Positions 32,694-44,900 of a stretch of 64,000 nt of DNA are shown piece by piece (positions within the stretch are counted from its first letter, which is position 1; every line of letters begins with the position of its first letter). The notes under the pieces are model-generated. The model saw only the letters and a list, made by a program, of their open reading frames with translations, was not told the origin of the DNA and did no database searches. Source of the stretch: Leptobrachium leishanense (lineage: Eukaryota > Chordata > Amphibia > Anura > Megophryidae); NCBI GenBank assembly GCA_009667805.1, contig CM019072.1, positions 38,123,519-38,187,518 on the forward strand, given 5' to 3'. The translations under genes and the position numbers were made by a program.

Positions 32694-33721
32694 CAGTCTA
32701 AAATTAAATACTTTATTGAACATAAGACAAAAACCCACATGAAAATATACTATATAAAAACAATAAGTCTAAGACCATGGATGAGGGTCAACAGGTGAGT
32801 CCTCGAGACACCTAAAACTGAGTGAACCTCCCACTTTCAGAGGGCATATCGTCGCAATGTGGACGTCTGCCGTCATGGAACGTTTGTTAGGTGTGGATTA
32901 GTCCTGGAAAAAGGCGTGCACATATCAAATTCCCTGGATACAGATGGTTAATGTGGTAATTGTGAGGCTTTGGCTACCAATTGTAAACGTAACAATGAGG
33001 TACAAGCAGTAGCAGTCTGCTGTAGTCATGAAACAAGTATCACAAAAACAAAATATCGATATGGCACATCCAGAGACCAATTGTACACATCCACAGTCAT
33101 AAGACATATGTTAAATAGGAAAAAATCCTGATAGAAAACATCCACATATCAATTATATTGAGTTGGAGATGATTGTGTGATAATTGGAAGACAATTGCTA
33201 CAATTTTGGGTACCGCGATTGTGAAAATAGCAATGAGGTGCAAGCAGTAGCAGTCAACTAATATCTGAGAACAAGTATCACAGAAGAAAATATTGATATG
33301 GCATATAAACCCCTCATAAATTGTGTCATGCTGTAACAGTTTGGTATATATAGGCGCATCATTGGGATAGAGACCATAAGTCAGTATATATCAGTAAATG
33401 GCCACCATAGCCCGATAATATTCAATGCAATATATATAGATCTCAACAATTCCAAAGATGCACAGCAGCATGGGGGTAAAATGATAAAGCAGTTAAACAC
33501 GGAGGCACGCAAAATTGTAGCAATTGTATCTGATTGATTGGTTAATTGAACACAGGGGACAACAGAAGGTATTTAAGAAGATGTCTGACTTTAGTGTGCA
33601 TGTATGATTAAGACCTTAGGGTCGAAACGTCACACCACTTTTGTTTGATGGAGCTTGCTGTTCCCGAATAAAACACTTTATTTTCACTTGAGGTCCTGCT
33701 TTTTCATCTTTATTGCTTCCT
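32694..33721 (+). mobile_element. Penelope-like/retrozyme-like non-coding insertion in hAT transposase
   Basis: Interrupts the transposase gene right after the BED-finger relic. No RT. Near its 3' end is a hammerhead-like motif (33585-33630), followed by gaataaaacactttattttc. Its 5' end carries a similar but not identical ttaaatactttattgaac. Two repeated internal blocks (around 32985-33070 and 33235-33305, with acaagtatcaca) show it is partly duplicated. TSD not found. Confidence 0.5.
33585..33632 (+). ncRNA. Hammerhead-ribozyme-like motif
   Basis: Plus strand: atgatta (core box CUGAUGA with two changes), stem II gacc-ttag-ggtc, intact GAAA box, then cGTC. gtgtg before and cacac after can pair as stem I. 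Same layout as the motif at 17685-17735. Degenerate in the first core box, so likely inactive. Confidence 0.45.
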
Positions 33722-35747
33722 CAGAATGTGACAGCATCCCATTAGCTAAAGATTTACGCAGTCAGATTACGTTGCCCCAGCTGCTGCAGCTTAAGAAAAA
33801 ATATAGTCCCAACCATCCCCAAGCACAGCGTCTAAATGCTAGCTTAGCAAAATTACTCGCATTACAGCTGCTGCCTTTCCAGCTGGTGGACTCTGCTTCC
33901 TTCCGTGAATGTGCTGAATGTGCTGTACCACAGTGGCGGGTTCCAAAACGCCATTTCTTTTCACGGAAGGCCATTCCAGCACTATACCAGCACATGGAAG
34001 ACAATGTTATAGAGTCATTGGGAAAGGCAGTCAGCAGCAAGGTGCACATGACTTTAGACATGTGGTCCAGCAAGCATGGACAGGGCCTTTACATTTCCTT
34101 CATGGCACACTGGGTAAATCTGCTTGCAGCTGGGAGGGATCAAGGACGGGGCTCTGTGCTGCAGCTTGTTCATCCACCACGCCTCCAGAAAGCTGCTTAT
34201 ATGAGGTCTGTCTGCTCCACCACCTCTTCCTCCTCCTCCTCCTTCTCTGTCTCTGGCGAAGTGGCAGTTAAACCGACACCTGACAGGGGCTACGCAATGG
34301 CTCAAGCAAAAAGATGCCATACTGTGCTTTAGCTGGTTTGTTTAGGGGACAGGAGCCACACCGGGCCAGAAATTCTGTCAGCTCTGCAGGGGCAGGTGCA
34401 GAGCTGGTTAACACCACGCCAGCTTCAGCTGGGAATGGTCGTCTGTGATAATGGCAGCAACCTTCTCTCCGCCCTATGCCAGGGTAAGTTGACGCATGTA
34501 CCATGCCTAGCACACAGCCTAAATCTGGTGGTACAGCATTTCCTAACCAGGTACCCAGGGCTGGCAGAGCTTCTCAGCCAGGCCAGAAAAGTCTGCAGCC
34601 ACTTCAGACGGTCATTCCCAGCAAGTGTTCGCCTGGCAGAAATTCAAAGAGAATTCCACCTTCCCACAAACCATCTGATCTGTGACATGCCCACCAGGTG
34701 GAACTCAACATTAGCAATGCTGCAGCGTCTGCACAAGCAGCAGAGGGCCATCAATGAGTAACTGTGTGAGTATGGCACAAGGACAGGTTCAGGTCAACTT
34801 GTTTTATTCCCACCCCATGCAGTGGCTGATGATCAAGGATGCATGCACTGTACTGTCACCATTTGAGGAGGCAACGAGGATGGTGAGCAGGGACAGTGTA
34901 TGCATCAGTGACACAATTCCTTTAGTGTTCTGCTTGAGCGCACTCTGTGGGGAATTATAGATGTGGCACTAGAAGCAGAGCAGTGGGAGGAAGAGGAGGC
35001 CTTCCCTAGCTCTGAAGGCCCCAGTCTTTCCGCAGACAGCATTCCTGCGGGTCCTCAGATCAGACAGGAGGAGGATGAGGAGGATGAGGAATATTCAAGT
35101 AGTGGGGGCATTGAAGGTGGGGATTCCTCAAGGGAGGGTTTTGTGTGCCCAGAAACCCAAGGACAAGTACGTGGCTGGGAGGAGGAAGTGCACGATGGGG
35201 TCATCCTCATTGACCAGGAAGACTCGGAAGCTAATGCCACCTCCAACCTACGCTGCATGGGCTCCCTTATCCTGCAAAGCCTGGTAAAGGACCCCAGGAT
35301 TCGTGCTATCTTGCTACTGGTTGGCAAGCCTTCTTGATCCACGATACAGGGGTAAAGTTGTAGAGTTCATCCTGCCCGCACAGAGGGAGGACAGGATGAA
35401 ACAACTTGAGTACGCTCTAAAGTGACACTTGTGTAACACCTTTCAAGGCACTGGTAGGTTATCAAGTGATGACACAGTGGCTTCTGAGGCTGCAGATGAT
35501 CAGAGGAAGAGGGATGAAGGCCAGGGCCACTTGACTGATGCCTTTATAAATTGTTTTAGTCCACGACGCCCAGGGACGTCAAATGTAGGCACCCATTGCC
35601 AGCGTCTTCACCATATGGTGCAGGACTATGGTGCAGGACTACCTAGGGGTAAGGGCAGACCTGGATACCTTTACAGCAGATGATACACTGGCTTACTGGG
35701 TGATGAGATTGGATCACTGGCCAGAACTTAGCCAATATGCTATGCAG
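33722..35747 (+). pseudogene. hAT transposase, central catalytic region
   Basis: Open pieces 33722-34332 and 34396-34761 are in the same phase, separated by a nonsense TAG at 34330-34332. They contain the LAKLLALQLLPFQLVDS region, a MTLDMWSSK motif with the first catalytic Asp of hAT RNase H-like folds, VVCDNGSNLL (second Asp), CLAHSLNLVV and PTRWNSTL, all hAT landmarks. A TAA follows at 34759 and a frame change near 34790. 34963-35337 is an acidic insertion-domain-like region in the original phase. The piece near 35640-35747 (TFTADDTLAYWVMRLDHWP) opens the C-terminal dimerisation domain. The gene is dead through many lesions. Confidence 0.88.
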
Positions 35748-36194
35748 AATTGTATATAACACCTTAGATGTTACAGTGCTCGGCGCTATGCAGTTATATA
35801 CCAGAGATTATGTGAGGAAAGGGTTATGTAATCATGCAGCTCACCACAAGGTGTGTCCCTCACCCTTATAGACCATATATTAAAAAAAATACAAACGTAT
35901 TCTTAGGGAGCGCAGAAAAAATATAGATAGAGGTTCTTGCACAAAACAGGTTGCAGGATATTTTGCTGGATCCAATATTAACGCTATAATAAAAGATAAA
36001 AAATAATCGTGCAATACTGTATTTATATATGTATAAACAGGTATGAGGTTGGAAAAAAACACTCACAAACGGGGAACCAATAGGTTCGTGTAGGACGCGG
36101 ATAAGCCTCTATGGGGGGCTTCTCCCATCAGATGGTTCTTGATATATAGACAGATGGTATCATGTTCTAGATTTCACGAATGTGATGACCTCAG
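35748..36194. mobile_element. 447-bp retroposed-type insertion with 14-bp TSD
   Basis: aatatgctatgcag lies on both sides (35734-35747 and 36195-36208). Removing the insert rejoins the hAT C-terminal dimerisation motif. The insert is AT-rich with no frame of interest. TSD length points to target-primed retroposition (LINE, SINE or Penelope-like), but I cannot name the family. Confidence 0.88.
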
Positions 36195-36290
36195 AATATG
36201 CTATGCAGCTACTAGGTTGCCCATCATCCAACGTGCTTACTGAATCAGAAGCTATCAATCCCCTGATGCTGATGTAACTGAATAGATCGG
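36195..36290 (+). pseudogene. hAT transposase, end of C-terminal dimerisation domain
   Basis: Immediately after the second TSD the frame reads QLLGCPSSNVLTE, the conserved hATC motif normally followed by ERxFS. It continues directly from the piece ending at 35747 once the 447-bp insertion is removed. Degenerate after this. Confidence 0.82.
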
Positions 36291-36329
36291 GGATCTCTTC
36301 TGCTTTACCAAAACCTCCACTCCTGCACT

Positions 36330-37345
36330 CTTCCACAATACCTCAGAGGGGCTACGTTGTAAAGGCACTAGCTGGCACCAAAGGCCTATAATTTGGGTGC
36401 ACTGCCATTGACGCCTATACTAGATTCATATCATTTTAATATTGGACCGCAGGGTCCACCGCTGCACTCTTTCACAATACCACAGAGGGGTTACGGTGTG
36501 AAGGCACTTGCTGCCACCAAAGGCACAATATTTGGGTGCACTGCCACTGACTCCTATACCAGATTCATATCATTTTAATATTGGACCACAGGGTCCACCG
36601 CTGCACTCTTCCACAATACCACAGAGGGGTTACGGTGTGAAGGCACTTGCTGCCACCAAAGGCACAATATTTGGGTGCACTGCCACTGACGCCTATACCA
36701 GATTCATATCATTTTAATATTGGACCACAGGGTCCACCGCTGCACTCTTCCACAATACCACAGAGGGGTTATGGTGTGAAGGCACAGGCACTTGCTGCCA
36801 CCAAAGGCACAATATTTGGGTGCACTGCCACTGACGCCTATACCTGATTCATATCATTTTAATATTGGACTGCAGGGTCCACTGCTGCACTCTTCCACAA
36901 TACCACAGAGGGGTTACGGTGTGAAGGCACTTGCTGCCACCAAAGGCACAATATTTGGGTGCACTGCCACTGACGCCTATACCAGATTCATATCAATTTA
37001 ATATTGGACCGCAGGGTCCACCGCTGCACTCTTTCACAATACCACAGAGGGGTTACGGTGTGAAGGCACTTGCTGCCACCAATGGCACAATATTTGGGTG
37101 CACTGCCACTGACACCTACACCAGATTCATATAATTTTAATATTGGACCGCAGGGTCCACCGCTGCACTCTTCCACAATACCACAGAGGGGTTATGATGT
37201 AAAGGCACTTGCTGCCACCAAAGGCACAATATTTGGGTGCACTGCCACTAATGCCTTTACCAGATTCATATAATTTTAATATTGGACCGCAGGGTCCACC
37301 GTTGCACTCTTCCACAATACCACAGAGGGGTGACAGTGTGATGGC
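36330..37345. repeat. 139-bp satellite at the 3' side of hAT, about 7 copies
   Basis: Units start near aaggcacttgctgccaccaa and include atttgggtgcactgccac and ttttaatattggacc. Successive copies are 139 bp apart, one 145 bp because of an extra aggcac. Each unit has a 60-70 codon plus-strand frame; these are repeat translations, not genes. More copies at 54636-54822 and 59286-59430. Confidence 0.96.
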
Positions 37346-37916
37346 ACTGTTGCCGACACTAATGGCCCAATTTTAAAGCACCTATTGTTACTTTCATCCA
37401 AAGCCTGCATAAGTTTCACCATAATTATCCAAAAAATCACTAAACTTGTTCTGCGCGTCCTAAAACTTCTCCTCTTTTCATACAGGCTGCCGCCCCAAGC
37501 AGTTGTTTATGAATAGATTAAAGGAAAACCATTTACCGTCATTTGAAATGTCATTTTTTTGTTTTTAAATGTTTCTATACATCCTACAAATCCACCACTT
37601 CACGAGCAGGTTATGGGGACCTCCTAGGCACGATATTTGAAGGAATTTTCCGTTTTTATTCTTAACCTTTATGTCGTGGAAAATCACTTTCTTTAAAAAT
37701 GATTTTTTTAAAAAAACATTTTGTCCTTGTTTCCCCATACACCTTTTATGGCAAATATCTGGCAGATATACCCTCTTGGAGGGCACTCTAAAAATCGAAC
37801 GTTCAAGTCCCATTGACTTGCATTGAGTTCGAATTGTGTTCGCGTTCAAATTCGAACTTTTTCAAATGTTCGTGTTCGAATGCGAACCGAACATGGGGGT
37901 GTTCGGCCCATCGCTA

Positions 37917-38284
37917 CTGATCACTACGCCGTCATGTTACCGGCCAGGAGAAACTCAATGGAGTCCTACAGACTCCAACGAGTGGATGCCTGTGGCGGCG
38001 CTTAGTGCTGCCGCGAGCATCCCAGAGCGTAGCGCCCGCTAACAATGCAGGCTGCCTTTTAAGCGCCTGCATTGTAATCTCACGTTAAAATGGGGGTGGT
38101 AGGGAGAAAACTGCGGGCACAGTTTTTTCTCCCTAGCGCCCACGTTTTAACGTTGTAATGTAGCCCCAAATGTTTTTTATTTGAATTTTGGGATGCATAT
38201 TTAACCATTACACCAAGCAGAAAGAAAATGAAATTTTGTGTGTAAAATGTTTTTGAGATAAAAAAATTATGTAAATGTATACAA
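37917..38284. repeat. Two hairpins next to the hAT right end, unassigned
   Basis: aatgcaggctgcc...cctgcatt at 38043-38077, and an imperfect inverted repeat of gttaaaatgggggtggtagg / cgcccacgttttaac at 38084-38153. They look like the end of a MITE truncated by the hAT insertion; the partner end was not found. Confidence 0.5.
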
Positions 38285-38481
38285 TGTGACATAGGCCAAA
38301 CAAAGACGTGCGGCCATCGAGTTCAGCCTTTCACACATCACCTACTGCTGTTGATTCAAAAGAAGACAAAATACCCAGTCTGAAGAGCTCGCTAAATATG
38401 GAACATACAGGAAAAAATTCCTTCTTGACCCCAGATGGCAGTCATATTTCTCCCTGGATCAAGCAGCTTTTTACCCACATA

Positions 38482-38703
38482 TTAAATATTATAAACCCTA
38501 ATATTCTGTTTTTGCAGGAAGTCATCCAGTCGCTGTTTAAAAGTCTGTACAGTTTCTGACCCAACCACCTCAACAGACAGAGAATTCCACAGCTTTATTG
38601 TTCTCAGTGTAAAATAACCCTTCCTAAGCTTTAGGCTGAATTTCCTTTCGCCCAGTCTAAATGGGTGACCTCGTGACAATGGTTTATAATAGTCTTTCCT
38701 CAT
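38482..38703 (-). pseudogene. CR1/L2-like LINE ORF2 C-terminal fragment
   Basis: 73-codon frame with the terminal CR1/L2 motifs: RGHPFRLGERKFSLKLRKGY, then TIKLWNSLSVEVVG and TFKQRLDDFL. This is the end of the LINE protein, followed on the minus strand by its 3' UTR. Confidence 0.85.
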
Positions 38704-39092
38704 AACTTAAATCTTCCATTCCCCTTATTAATTTAGTTGCCCGTCTCTGCACTCTCTAGCACCATAATATCCTTTCTTAAGACAGGTGCCCAAAATTGCA
38801 CGGCATATTCAAGGTGCGGTTTTGTGAATTCCCCTTTTAATGCATGCCAATACCTTGCTGGCCTTGGTAACTGCTGCTGTTTGACACTGGGCATTGTTAC
38901 TTAGGGGGTTATTCAGAGAGAGGTGAAAACCAGGAGAATTGGCAAGAGAAGAGAACAATCTAGGCCAAATAGTCGATTTAGAAAGTGAGATAAGAGGGGT
39001 GTGGCCTGAACGAGCTCCAAGATGGATGCCTGAAGTGTGAGCTCCAGCGTGTTGGCCACTTCATTGCTTCTTTGCAGCGGATCGCAGAAGCT

Positions 39093-40147
39093 ATGACGAG
39101 AGGAAAGCAGAGGAGAACGACTTCTACAGACCCGGGAACCCCCAAACCTGCATTACAGGGCTCCATGGACGCTTTTTTACAAGCTCCACTCGCGCTGCGG
39201 CCGAGGCCTAGTCCGACGGAAGCAGCCTCGCCCTCGCCGTCGGAGGCCTCATGGAGCGAAGATCACCCGCGCTTGAGACGTATGGAGGAGATGATGGCGT
39301 CCTTACCGTCTAAACAGGACTTGCTCGATCTGGCCTCGAAACTGGGTGAGACGCTCAGGGGAGAGGTGTCGGCAGTCAAGAAGGGCATGGAGGAGCTAGA
39401 GAAGCGGGTGCTCCAACTTGAATCTACGGCGCAGAACGTGGCGATAGACTCTCAGGGGGGACCTGGATCCCCGGTTCTATCAGTGCTTTTCCGCAGAATG
39501 GACGACCTGGAGAATAGGTCCCGCCACCAGAACCTGCGGATTAGAGGGGTGGAGGAGTCGGTTACTGACTTGCGTGAGTACCTGGCCCGCCTTTTCTCTT
39601 TTATACTGTCGGATAGTGCGGTTCCCCCCTCCGCCATGGATCGGGCACACAGGGTGTATCGGGCCCCGGCGGGCTCGCAGACCGGATCCCGGGACATATA
39701 TGCCACATCACTGACTTCCGATTAAAGGAGCGGATTGCGAGGGCGGCAAAGGACCGTCGCTCATGGGATTTTGAAGGGGACAAAGTGGAGATTTTTAATG
39801 ACCTGTCTCGTTTTACTCTAACGGCCCGCAGGGCTCTGCGGCCGGTGACCCTGGCCCTCCACGAAAAGGGGATCCCATACAGATGGGGCTTCCCGTTCTC
39901 CTTGCATGCCTCCCTGGATGGATCGAATGGAGTAATTAAATCCCCGCAAGATGTGTCAGACTTTATCAGGGATTTGCAGCTACGGGCGGTTACAGTGCCG
40001 AACTGGGAGACAGTAGTGACCGAGGAATCAGCGCGCCCTTTTTTCGCTCCCCCCGCCAGGCCGCGGAGACAGCGGAGACCTCGGGAACGGGTCCACCCTC
40101 GGAGAGAGGAGTCAGTGGATGCACCTGATTTGGAGGGGGAACAATGA
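39093..40147 (+). pseudogene. L1 ORF1 protein, one frameshift
   Basis: ATG at 39093 (MTRGKQRR, chosen because it follows the 5' UTR and matches the basic L1 ORF1 start). Order: a disordered Pro/Ser-rich N terminus, a coiled coil (about 39310-39430), the DLENRSRHQNLRIRGV motif that opens the RRM (39507-39555), an AMDRAHRVYRAP motif, then a frame change near 39690. The C-terminal domain continues at 39785-40147 with the RWGFPFSL motif and a basic tail. L1 ORF1p binds the element RNA as a trimer. About 350 residues before the frameshift is counted out. Confidence 0.9.
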
Positions 40148-41979
40148 GGCTGCGGAAAACGTTTCCCTCTTTATTTTTCTTCTGTGGGACTTGCCTCCTG
40201 AGGAGCTTTGTCCCCGCGGGCTCGAGTGTGGCGGAGGGATTATCAGGGACGCCTCAGCCCGGGACGGTAGGATGTGGGTCAAGTTCTCCACTCTCACTTC
40301 ACTTCCTTTGGAGCGGGGCTGACTGTCTCGTTGATTATACTGGAGTTGTTGTTGGAGACATTTATTGCGCTGCATTCGTGATTATGGAGACTATATGCAT
40401 AGAGAGCCAGCTCACCGGAGGAATACGCTCCCTGGCTTACAGTGTGCTCCCCACTCTCTTAAACTCTTTTTGAAAGGTGAGGTTACACTGCTGGGGGTCA
40501 CTGGACTGGTTCCTTACTCGTGGAACGCAAGTGACAAGGTCCGTTCCACCGTTCTCGTGAGGCTGAGGGTTGTTACAGGAGCGGTGGTGGCTATTGATAA
40601 GACTTCCGGCGCCCTGTTCACGTCGAATGGTGGACACTTAGACACTCAGAACGTCCTGTCCGGACGATGGAAAGGCTTACATACGGCGCAAGGTCGGCTG
40701 AGGCTGGGTGTAAAGCCATCGAGTGCCTAGCATCTAAGTTTGTTCGGGAGGGGGAGGGTAGGGGGTGTTGAGGGAGTTGGAGAGTTTACGGGGAGGGTGG
40801 ATGGATATTTTCGGGGGGGAAATTGTAATAATTTAAATAAGTCACATGTTATGTAAGTTTGTAAAGTCGAGGAAGGGGTAGGGGGCTGGATATTATGTTA
40901 CATTGTAGGGGGAGGGGGTAAGGGGGATGGATATAACAGAAGTTTGGAAACTTTAAGAAAATTAAAAAAAATTATATGTATATACTTTGTAAAGTTACCA
41001 TAAGTGAGGGGGGGGGATAGAATATTGTGTTATGCGGTATGGGGAGGGGGGAAGAGAGATGACTATAACGTGTATTTTCCAAGTTTGCATAAGTAAGGGG
41101 GTGGGGGATAGAATATCATTTACACCATTTGAAGTGGGGGAGGGGGGAGGGCTACAATGTGCATTTCATATTCAAGACGGGGGGAGGGGGAGGGGAAAAA
41201 AAAAGGTATTTAAGAAGTCTGCATAGCTGGGGGGGGGGTTGACGCTTATATTGGCCAGTAGAGGGGATGGCTCTAACGTGCATCTACATTGTTATTGTTA
41301 TTTCTTCGTTTATTGATGTGATGTTGAGTCTTTCAACCCTGTCTACTGTGATGTGCTTAACAGAGGTGGGAGCCAGTGGGTATCGGAGAAACAGAGACCT
41401 AAGCTGTATATAGAGGGCGTACTAAATGACGTCTCGCCCGACGGCCATATCTGGCCTACCTGTGCTCTTTTTATAAATTACATATTGCCTAACTAAAGCA
41501 CGTATATCGCTTGCTATTGCTGATCCGCTGATGATGATTATTCATTACCGTGGCAACACGTTGGCCTCTGGCCTGTTATTTCTTTTTTTCTTTTCTCTTC
41601 TTTCCCTCTTTCTTTTCTCTGCTTTTCTTGCGAGGCACTCGGCTGATTGCCTCTCCTTTCTTCTTCTTCTCTTATTCGTTTTTTCTTTGCCTACCCCGAG
41701 GTATTGGCGTCGAATTTTCTCAGGAGACCTGTTCAGAGCGGTCTTATACCCCCTGGGACAGGTAGCCTGACGGACGCTTGAGCCTCATCAACCACTTAGT
41801 GTTTTTTGTATTGTATGTGTTTATCGTTTGTGTGTTTGTTGTGAGCTTTTTTTTTTTTTCTCCTCCCCTCCCTTTTTTTTTTTTTCCTTCTCTCTCTCTC
41901 TCTCTCCTCTCCTTTTCCTCTTACTCCCTTTCTGTCCAACTTTTCCTTTTTCCTTTTTATTTGACTGGGGTCTGGGAAT
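40148..41979 (+). other. L1 inter-ORF region with G-rich and pyrimidine tracts
   Basis: 1.8 kb without a convincing gene. 40740-41240 is a chain of GGGG/GGGGG runs on the plus strand (candidate G-quadruplexes). 41570-41970 is pyrimidine-rich and ends just before ORF2. The frames at 40119-40730 overlap in three phases and show no known motif. Such a long spacer is unlike mammalian L1 but is also hinted at in the older copy at 7286-10913. Confidence 0.75.
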
Positions 41980-44900
41980 ATGGCTGATGGAGATATGATG
42001 GCGGGGGGCGGCTCTGGCGCTAGCAGCTCTGGAGATAAGTCGGCTTTTCTGCCACGGTCGTTACGCTTCTTGACTTATAATGTAAAGGGACTTAACATCC
42101 CGGAGAAGCGTGGACGGCTTCTTCGTGAACTTCAGGCCCTACGAACCTCGGTGGTCTTCTTGCAAGAGATGCACTTTCGTGCAGACGCACCCCCCCAACT
42201 GCTCACTCGAGCATTCCCCACGGGATTTTTCAGCAATTATACGCAGGGCAAATCGCGTGGTACAGCGATCTTATTCGCAAAAGATGTCCCTTTTGTGGTT
42301 ATTGACACATTGTGTGATGATGAGGGCAGATATCTTTTTGTTAAAGGTTCGATTTCAGGGGTGGCCTATACTTTCGCTTCTATCTATTTGCCGAATGTAA
42401 ATCAACATAGGTGCCTGGCAAAAATCATGAAGGTCCTGGATAAGTTCCAAACGGGCATTCTGATTGTGGCAGGGGACCTCAACGTTCCTCTGGATCCACG
42501 GGTGGATACTTCCCGTCATCAGTCGACTATTCCACCAAGCTCTATTAGACATCTTAAACGTACCCTGGACTCATTGCACTTGGTAGATGTTTGGCGTGCT
42601 CTGAATTCAGGGGCCCGAGATTTCACCTATTACTCGTCGGTACATGCTTCTTTCTCGAGAATCGATTATCTTTTTATGCAACAACATCAATTGCACTTGC
42701 TACTTGAGGCGGATATCGGCACACGTACGTGGTCGGACCACTCACCTGTTTGGATGTCACTGACCTCTCCGCTTTACCGCCCACGGGAGAGATCCTGGAG
42801 ACTGAATACGCACCTGCTTGAGGATCCCGGTTTCTCGAGGGAATTATCTGGTGCTACGAAGCACTACTTCGAGGAGAATGCTGGGGTGGGTGAGATCTCA
42901 GAAGTTACGGTCTGGGAGGCACATAAGGCGGTAGTACGGGGCCTGCTTATCAGCAAGGCTGTTGCAATCCACAAGGCCAAATCAACAGAGACGGTAGATC
43001 TTTTGAATGGCATCAGACGCCTGGAACAGTCTCTCCTCTATTCATCAGACGACGCAGACTTTAAGGAGGCTACGCTACTTAGGCGACGCCTAAATGACAT
43101 CCTTAATGAGAAATTAAGACTGGATGCGGCGCGTGCCAAATGCCGATTTGCTTTGCAGGAAAATAAGCCTGGGAAGTTGCTGGCGCACTTACTTCGACAA
43201 CGTCGGGAAACTAATTATGTTTCCAAGATTAAAACAGGGACGGGACGGACGTCACCTCTACCTGATGTGATCGTTAGGGAATTTGAGTCCTATTACCGTA
43301 AGCTTTATGATATGGAGGGTACGACAGGAAGAGTCATTGCCCCACCAGCCATCTCCAGATATCTCCAAGATAAGATTCATACAACACTGTCGCCCGAGGG
43401 TACAGAGTCGCTTTCTGCACCGTTTACGGAAGTAGAACTCTTAACAGTAATGAAACTTATGAAAAAGGGTAAAAGCCCTGGCCCGGATGGGCTGTCGCTT
43501 GAATATTATAAACATTTTGCAACGGAGCTATACCCGAGAATGCTTTCGGCTTTTCAATCGGTGGGAGCGGATACGTCTTTTCACCCTCACACGGTGGGGG
43601 CTACAATAGCAGTTATACCGAAGCCGGGAAAGGACGAGTCTGAATGTAGGAACTATAGACCCATATCCTTGCTGAATACTGACGCAAAAATATTTGCTAA
43701 ACTTTTGGCGGAGCGTCTGAAACCTTTTCTGTCTAAATTGGTCCGACCGGATCAGGTGGGATTCATGCCAGGAAGGGAAGCCAGGTATGCCACCTCTAGA
43801 GCGCTAGGTGCAGTTGCTTACGCAAAAAAGACAGGAGAGGGGGTGGTGCTTTTATCAATGGATGCCGAAAAGGCGTTTGATAAAGTGAGCTGGTCTTTTC
43901 TGTTTTTAGTATTACGACAAATGGGGCTCCCGGATATTTTTTTAGACCAGGTACAAGCTTTATATACGAATCCGTCGGCTCGTATCCGTGTGAATGGAGC
44001 ACTTTCTGCCCCCATTCCGATCTGTAATGGAACTAGACAGGGTTGCCCCTTGTCGCCGTTATTATTCGCTCTGTATTTGGAACCACTTCTGGAGGCGGTT
44101 CGTTCTACCGACTCCATCACGGGGATCCAAGGCACCTCTACCCATCACGTGGTCTCTGCTTATGCTTTTTATGTTGACAAATGCGGACACTTCATTGCCA
44201 GCGGTGACAAAGGTATTATCGGATTTTGGTGAGGTCTCCGGTTTCGGGTAAACATGGACAAGTCGGAACTACTTAATGTGAATCTCTCGCAGGTTTGTGT
44301 GGCTAGACTAAAGAGGGCGGTTCCATTTACGTGGTGTAAGGACCGGTTGAAATACCTAGGAATATGGATCTCCCCATCCCCTGCTCTGCTTTACGCTCTT
44401 AATTATCAACCATTGTTAGATGTTTTCGTATCAGAGTTATCTGGTTGGTCGAAAAAGTTTATTTCCTGGTCGGGCCGGATTAATACTTTGAAAATGAATG
44501 TAGTACCCAGACTTCTATATGTTCTTCAAACGGTCCCGATTTCTCTGCCTGCCAATTTCTTCAAGCTGTTCAGAACAGCTGCACTGCGTTTCATTTGGCC
44601 TCAAGGGGGCCCGCGTGTCAGTTATGCTACGCTATGTCGTCCTAAGTCGGAAGGGGGTTTGGCGTTACCTGACGCTAAACTTTATTACTACGCAGTACAT
44701 CTTGCGCGTCTCCTGGAATGGTCTGTCCAAAAGTCAGAGAAGCTGTGGCTGGACATGGAGGAAACGCTGGTGGGTACGCCTCTGTGGACACTGCTGTGGA
44801 TTCGTTGCCGAGGTCCTTGGGAACAACAAAGGATTTGGTGCCTTACGACGGAAACGCTGGGCATCTGGAGACGATTGCGTATGCAATTTGGGCTGACATC

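Larger units (their letters stand above)
30820..37916 (+). mobile_element. hAT transposon, formerly autonomous, 7.1 kb
   Basis: Left end tagggatgagctgttcgg and inverted right end ggcccatcgcta, with gttcg-rich subterminal inverted blocks. Flanks ctgctgac (30812-30819) and ctgatcac (37917-37924) agree at 6 of 8 positions, fitting an old 8-bp TSD. The interior holds a 5' satellite array, a degenerate hAT transposase gene, a 3' 139-bp satellite and two foreign insertions (32694-33721 and 35748-36194). A second copy of its 3' part lies at 54636-60424. Confidence 0.9.

Noticed and set aside
36393..37273. Series of 60-70 codon plus-strand frames
   Set aside because: Each is one unit of the 139-bp satellite. 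Repetition explains their similarity.
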